Shown piece after piece: positions 58,373 to 64,000 of a stretch of 64,000 bases of DNA; position 1 is the first letter of the stretch, and each line of letters opens with the position of its first letter. The position numbers and the translations under genes were made by a program. The notes beneath the pieces are model-generated. The model saw nothing but the letters and a program-made list of their open reading frames with translations. It had not been told where the DNA came from and did not search any database. Source of the DNA: Castor canadensis (lineage: Eukaryota; Chordata; Mammalia; Rodentia; Castoridae); the NCBI RefSeq assembly GCF_047511655.1, contig NC_133387.1, positions 45,736,853 through 45,800,852 on the forward strand. The letters run 5' to 3'.

Positions 58373-60479
58373 ATACCAGCATAATGTGGTCAAAATTTTA
58401 AAAGAATCAGAATGTAAACACATGAATCATAAAAATTCAAACCCACAAATTAAAATTTTTAAATGTCTTCCATGCAACTCTGGTAATTCACAGAAAACAA
58501 AAAGCGTAAGTACAAAGGTTTAAATATGTGGAGAAGATACAGACCATTTTTATTTGGAAACAGTTAATATTTTTAAACTATATATGCATATATTGTTCAA
58601 ATATATAACTATTTAAATACATATATTTAATTTCCATGCCGAATTTCTAATAAAATATCTCAGAAAGTCAAGTTTGAAGCTGTTGGAATTTCTATTAATA
58701 GCACAAGTTGTTACTGAGCACAAGTTGTTAGTTGAAATGTCTGGAAAGTTGTTCATTTGGGAAACATAATGAGTTTTATTCGGGTTTCTTTTAGGAGTGC
58801 TTTAGTGTAGTCAAATGTTAATAGTTTCTTAGAATGTGATCATGGTGGAACATTTTTGTCTGGAGAGGGTGAGGAAAATCTATAAAGGAAGAAGCTTGAT
58901 GAGGGAAGTCACTGGGAGAGTGTGCAGAAAGCTTCTTAAATCTCTTGCTGCAAATGTCTGTTTGAAAGAAATGGAAAGACATTCTGACTTTCAACTTTTT
59001 CCTTCAGACATAATCCTAGGCACAACTCTCCCCACAAAGATACTGGTCCTATTCATTTTATTTTGGAAAAACACAGATGTGTATAAATCTAGTATATCTT
59101 TAAAAAATACAAATAATTTTTTCTGATAGGTTGGAAGTGAAGGCACAAGACAGGATGAAGTTTTCTTCAAACATATGGGTTTCATTCCCAAGGAGTTTTT
59201 TCTGTTCCATGGCATTTTCTCTGTTCACATTGCGACTCTGTTGATAGTTACCACTGATTGTTTTCCACAAAGAGCCAGGAGCTGGACTTTGGAGCTTGTC
59301 CTAACCCAGGCTTCAGGTATCACTCAGACTACCTTATTAAAGAAGGTAAAAATCAGTTAATAAAATACTCTTAAAATGTATTGATTTGATGAATTAAGCT
59401 TGAAGAATTCATTCAATATATCCAATTGTAAAAAATTCAAAAAGACTAAAATTTAAAAAGGCAAATAACCATAACCATACTGTCCTATATTAGAATATAT
59501 AATAAATGCTAACATGGTGAGAAGTAGCTATTAAGTTTATTGAAGCAATTTTTGATTTGTTGCTAGTGATTTCAATTCTGTGCCATAATCTGAATATATT
59601 CAAACATAAAATGTTGTTATTTTACTACAGTTAGACATTTGTATTTATCAAACATAAACAGAACAGTGGTTAGAACATTTTAACATTTTAAATGTTTTAC
59701 ATCACAAATTCACATAGAAATCATGTAGTAGTACTTTCTGTGTGTGTGTGTTAATTAAATCTAAAAAAAACTCACGAGGCCCTGAGTTTAACCCCTGATA
59801 TCACAAAAATACCAAAAATTAAAAAAAAGAAAACTAAACCTAAAATAGCTTTACCAGGATTACCAACTCCATTTAAGTGACCAAGACCTAGACAGGGAAA
59901 TAACTTTTTTATGTCATCTTGACAGTTGGTAAGGCAACATCAGGGTAGAAATGTGCCAACTTTCCATTAATTTTCACTGCCAGTTCTTCTGTGAGATGCA
60001 GTCCTTAGCAAATAAGTATCAGACACAAGAGTGTGGATATGCAAACACAGAACCAGAAAGAAACTCATAACTTAAGTGATGAGCAGTACTGTGGCCTTTG
60101 GTTGGCCATTCAATGTCCATACTTGTGTCCTCATGTTATTCTATCTATCATTTTTAGAGACTTAGTGCAACAAATGATACAATGTTTTAATGTAGATATT
60201 TAAAGATCCCCCCATATGTGGCCAAAAGCTCAATAAATTTTATTAAAAAAATTTCTTTCAATGTATAGGGAAAGCCAATGATTATTTCAGAAGCTTAAAA
60301 CTATGAAAACCTTCAGTCATTACCTGTCAGTTGCAAGCAGTAAGCAACATAGCCTGGATCCTGAGCTGCATGGAGTTTAGAACACAGCAGCACACGCACC
60401 CCAAATCCAAAATCTCTGAAAGGAACCTTTTTTTTAGTGAATTAGAGGGACACACACACACACTGCCTGAATTAAGAAT
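58373..60479. other. Unassigned sequence with a SINE tail
   Basis: 59773-59832 is the 3' end of a tRNA-derived SINE ('cacgaggccctgagtttaac', A-rich tail). A (CA)n run is at about 60450-60463. Nothing else recognisable; frames up to 96 codons (58836-59126) are unsupported. Confidence 0.5.
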
Positions 60480-61040
60480 ATAACTAAGATAAATGAGATA
60501 CATGTATTAGCTCTGGTTGCAGTGGGAAAAAAAGAAAAATTTACTCCTAAGAATTTATAACCAGAAGCCTACTGTTATGAAGGTTTGTACCCAAAGTCAC
60601 AAACCCAGCATGGACTGAAAAACTCTGGGATAAAATATTGCTTAAAGCTCCAGGCTCTTGACAGAAGTAAACACAAACCTTCTCTGTAGAAACTCACTTT
60701 AAGCCCAGACCTTAAGTTTCTACAGATAAAGTTCCTTAAACCATGAGCTCAAAATCACAAATTACTAAAATACACAAGAGAAAAAAGATACCATGAGCAA
60801 GATCAGCCAAAACAAAGCTACTGAGCCTAATTCAAATGATGAGATACATTCAAATGATGAGATACATTTAAAAATACATTTAAAAAAGAGAATACAAAAT
60901 ATTTATGTTTGCTAAGAATCTATAAACAGAGTAAAACGCTCAAAATGCTGAGAGTACAACATGCCAACCTGGAAATCTACACCCTTAAAAAATGAAAATA
61001 TGAAGGTAATGTAGAAGAATTTAAGAAGAATAAACTCTTA
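60480..61040 (+). repeat. Old L1M/HAL1-type 5' fragment
   Basis: 'gaaactcactttaagcccag', 'aaatcacaaattactaaaat', 'caagagaaaaaagataccat' and 'gagcaagatcagccaaaaca' follow the leader-ORF1 region of an old L1. It includes an 18-bp exact tandem duplication (60830-60847 and 60848-60865). Confidence 0.6.
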
Positions 61041-61054
61041 GTAAAGAAATGTCT

Positions 61055-61350
61055 TGATTCAGATTTTTATATAAAAAATACCAAAGATTGGGAAGCTTAT
61101 AAACAATAGAAATTTATTTCTCACAGATGGGGTGGCGGGGAGATCTAAGATGGAGGCACTGGAAGATTTGGTATCTAGTAGGGACTCACTTCCTGGTCGC
61201 AGACAGCCACCTTCGAGCTATTTCCTCACAGGGCACAAGGGTGGAAGGAGTTGCACCCACGGGTCTCTTTTATGTGTGCATTAATCTCATTCATGACCCA
61301 ATCTCTTACCAAAGGTCTCGCTTTAAAATTCTGCCACATTCAGGGCTTAG
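61055..61350 (-). repeat. MLT1 (MaLR) LTR
   Basis: 'gcttataaacaatagaaatt', 'tatttctcacagatggggtg', 'gagctatttcctcacagggc' and 'cattcagggcttagttccaa' follow a reversed MLT1 LTR. Confidence 0.75.
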
Positions 61351-64000
61351 TTCCAACATACAAAATTTTCTATTTTCTTTTATTGTTTTTACATTTACTT
61401 ACACGTATATACATTATTTGGACCACCTATCCCCCTCCCTTCAGCCTTCAGGCAGAACAGGTTCTGCCCTCTTGTTCTCTAATTTTGTTGAGGAAAATGC
61501 ATATAAGATAAAAAGAAAAACAGTGTTTTTACTAGTTTGAGATGAAGATAGCTATACAGGGAGATTCCGTGTGTTGTTTCCATGCATATATGTATTACAA
61601 CCCAAATTGGTTCATCTCTACCAGACCCCTTCTCTATTTCCTAGTCACCTTCCCATAGTGGCCTCTGTCAGTTTAAGATTACTTTATTTGCTTCTACACA
61701 ACTACATTCAAGGTTTTGGGTTCATTCCCTTTTCCTATCCCTTCCATGCACAGTCTTCCCTCAGTGTGTAATCCATGTCCAATAATATTACTGCATTTGT
61801 TTTAGGCCTATAATCCACATATGAGGGAGAACATGAGATTTTTGGCCTTCTGAGTCTGGCTAACTTGACTTAAGATGATATTCACAAGTCCCATCCTTTT
61901 CCTGCAAAAGAAAAAATTTCATTCTTCTCTGTGGCTGAATAAAATTCAATTGTGTATACCACATTTTCTTAATCCATTCATCAGTAGTTGGGCATCTTGG
62001 CTGTTTCCATAGCTTGGTTATTGTGAATAGTGCTGCAATAAACATGGGTGTTCAGGTGCCTTTGTAGTAACCTGTGTCACATTCTTTTGGCTATATCCCT
62101 AGGAGTGGTATTGCTGGATCATATGGCAGATCTATGTTTAGCTTTTTAAGAAGCCTCCATATTGTTTTCCATAGTGGTTGTACTAGCTTACATTCCCACC
62201 AGCAGTGTGTGAGGGTTCCTTTTTCCCTGCATACTCACCAACATTTGGTGATGGTGGTGTTCTTGATGGTAGCAATTCTAACAGGAGTGAGGTAGAATCT
62301 TAGTGTGGTTTTGATTTGCATTTCCTTCATGTCCAGGGATAGTGAGCATTTTTTCATGTGTTTTTTGGCCATTTGGATTTCTTCCTTTGAAAAAGTTCTG
62401 GTTAGTTCAGTTGCTCACTTCTTTATTGGTTTGCTGATTTTTGGTGAGTTTACTTTTTTGAGTTTCCTGTATATTCTGGTTATTAGTCCTTTCTCTGAGA
62501 CCATTTCTTTTGTTGTGCAGAAGCTTTTTAATTTCATGTAGTCCCATTTGTCCATCTAGTTGCTGAGCCACTAGAGTTCTACTGAGGAAATGGTTGCCTA
62601 TGCCTATTGCTTCCAGAGTATTGCTCTTTCCTGTACTAACTGCAAGGTTTGGGGTCTGATATTAAGGTTCTTAATCCACTTTGATTTGGTACTAGTACAG
62701 GATGATAGGCAGGGATCTAGTTTCAGTTTTCTGCAGGCAGATAGCCACTTTTCCCAGTAACATTTGTTGAAGAGGCTGTCTTTTCAAAAATAAGGTGGGT
62801 ATAGCTGTATGGATTCATATCTGGGTCCTCTCTTCTGTCCACTGGTCTTCATGTCTGTTTTTGTGCCAACACCATGTTGTTTTTATTGCTATTGCTTTGT
62901 AATACAGTTTGAAGTCAGGTATTGTGATACCTCCAGCATTGCTATTTTTGCTGAGTATTGCCTTGGTTATTTGTGGTCTCTTGTGTTTCCAAATGAACTT
63001 TAGGGTAGATTTTTCAATCTCTGTGGTGAATGTCATTGGGATTTTGATGGGAATTGCATTGAACATGTAGATTGCTTTTGGTAGTATAGCCATTTTTACT
63101 ATGTTGTTTCTGCCAATCCGTGAGCATGGGAGATCTTTCCACTTTCTGTAGTCTTCTTCAATCTCTTTCTTCAGTAGTTTGTAGCTCTCTTGTCAAGGTC
63201 ATTTGCATCCTTTGTTAAATTTATTCCTAAGAATTAGATTTTTTGAGGCTATTGTAAATGATACTGCTTTCCTATGTTCTTTCTCAGTCTGTTCATTGTT
63301 GGTATATAGAAAGGATACTGATTTTTGTAAGTTAATTTTGTATGCTGCTACTTTGCTGAAGCTGTTTATAGTATGTAGGAGTTTTTAGGGTCTTTAAGGT
63401 ATAAAATTATGTCATCTGTGAATACAGATAGTTTGACTACTGCTTTACATATTTGTATTCCTTTTATTTCTTCTTCTTGCCTTATCGTTCTGGCTAGGAA
63501 TTCTGACTATGATGAATAGGAGTGAGGATAGTGGGCACCCATGTCTCATTTCTGACTTTAGGGGAAATGGTTTCAGTTTTTCCCCATTAAGTATGATGTT
63601 GGCTATAGGTTTGTCTTATATAGCCTGTATAATGTTGAAGGACGTTCCTTCTATTCCTAGTTTTCTTAGAGATTTTATCATCAAATGGTGTTGAAGCTTA
63701 TCAAGGCTTTTTCTGCATCTATTGAGATGATCAAGTGGTTTTTGTCTTCACTACTATGAATGTGCTATATTACATTTATTTATTTGCATATGTTGAACCA
63801 TCCCTGTATCCCTGGGATGAAGCCAACTTGGTAATGGTGAATGATCTTTCTGATATGTTGTTGGATTTGGTTGGCCATTATTTTATTGAGGATTTTTGCA
63901 TTAATGTTCATTAAGAAGACTGTCCTGTAGTTCTCCTTTTTGGATGTGTCCTTGTCTGGTTTGGGAATGAGTATTATACTGGCTTTATTAAATAAGATAG
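61351..64000 (-). mobile_element. L1 retrotransposon, 3' half, running off the window
   Basis: On the minus strand the window edge lies in the reverse-transcriptase domain of ORF2. Downstream come the palm motif (about 63419-63411), a clear 92-codon block at 63093-62815, the C-terminal Cys-rich region and PTTDEWIKKMW near 62010-61970, and a 3' UTR ending near 61355. Multiple stops and frame changes show it is dead. Compared with the L1 at 15215 it lacks about 50 bp near 62490 and has lost most of the G-rich 3' UTR tract, so it is an older subfamily. Confidence 0.93.

Noticed and set aside
61127..61540. Longest open frame in the window, 137 codons
   Set aside because: It runs across the junction of a reversed MLT1 LTR and a reversed L1 3' UTR. 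The frame is accidental and has no protein-like features.
1..64000. CRISPR arrays, bacterial operons, phage or plasmid systems
   Set aside because: No spaced direct-repeat array or dense long frames; the repeat content is mammalian throughout.

Overview
This window is mammalian nuclear DNA, almost certainly from a rodent, and I find no functional protein-coding gene in it. The evidence is its repeat content: many L1 3' ends, MIR and L2 relics, MaLR/MLT1 LTRs, hAT-Charlie (MER5A, MER20) and Tigger DNA transposons, plus a rodent MT-type MaLR LTR. The youngest-looking SINEs are tRNA-derived (the unit starting 'gctggtggagtg.ctcaagtggtagag' and ending 'caaa.cccagtac' plus an A-tail). One dimer has a B1-like left half. 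That SINE type points to a castorimorph rodent such as beaver or kangaroo rat; this is inference from memory of the family. All open reading frames are short (137 codons at most), and most are shadows of repeats.

Layout. 60-2943 is the 5' part of a minus-strand gammaretrovirus-like endogenous retrovirus (LTR, tRNA-Phe-type primer site, broken gag, start of protease). 2944-15214 is old unique sequence with MIR, L1M, MaLR and MER5A relics and a solo LTR at 10201-10533. 15215-16706 is a 5'-truncated L1 on the minus strand. 18658-21703 is a complete but dead Tigger transposon with both inverted ends and TA target sites; a dimeric SINE and a U1 snRNA pseudogene have each inserted into it with clear target-site duplications. 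23085-24795 holds LTR, L2 and Tigger relics.

26950-32453 is a complete two-LTR provirus (375-bp LTRs, TTAC duplication, Pro-type primer site, polypurine tract). Its interior is wrecked and contains two further LTR-like segments and a 5S rRNA pseudogene. 32454-43084 is mostly unassigned sequence with a few MIR, L2 and SINE copies. 43085-50625 holds MT-like and MLT1 LTRs, L2 and an L1. 52259-52338 is a second 5S pseudogene, and 53708-54450 is a short L1 insertion with a 16-bp duplication. 55465-58372 is a cluster of MER5A, MER20, L1 3'UTR and SINE fragments. 60480-64000 holds an L1M/HAL1-like piece, an MLT1 LTR and a long minus-strand L1 that runs off the end.

Nothing here forms a pathway. The interest lies in nested insertion history and small-RNA pseudogenes. 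I did not find a previously undescribed biological system. Family names are from recognition of consensus features without a database search; boundaries of the old repeats are approximate (tens of bases).
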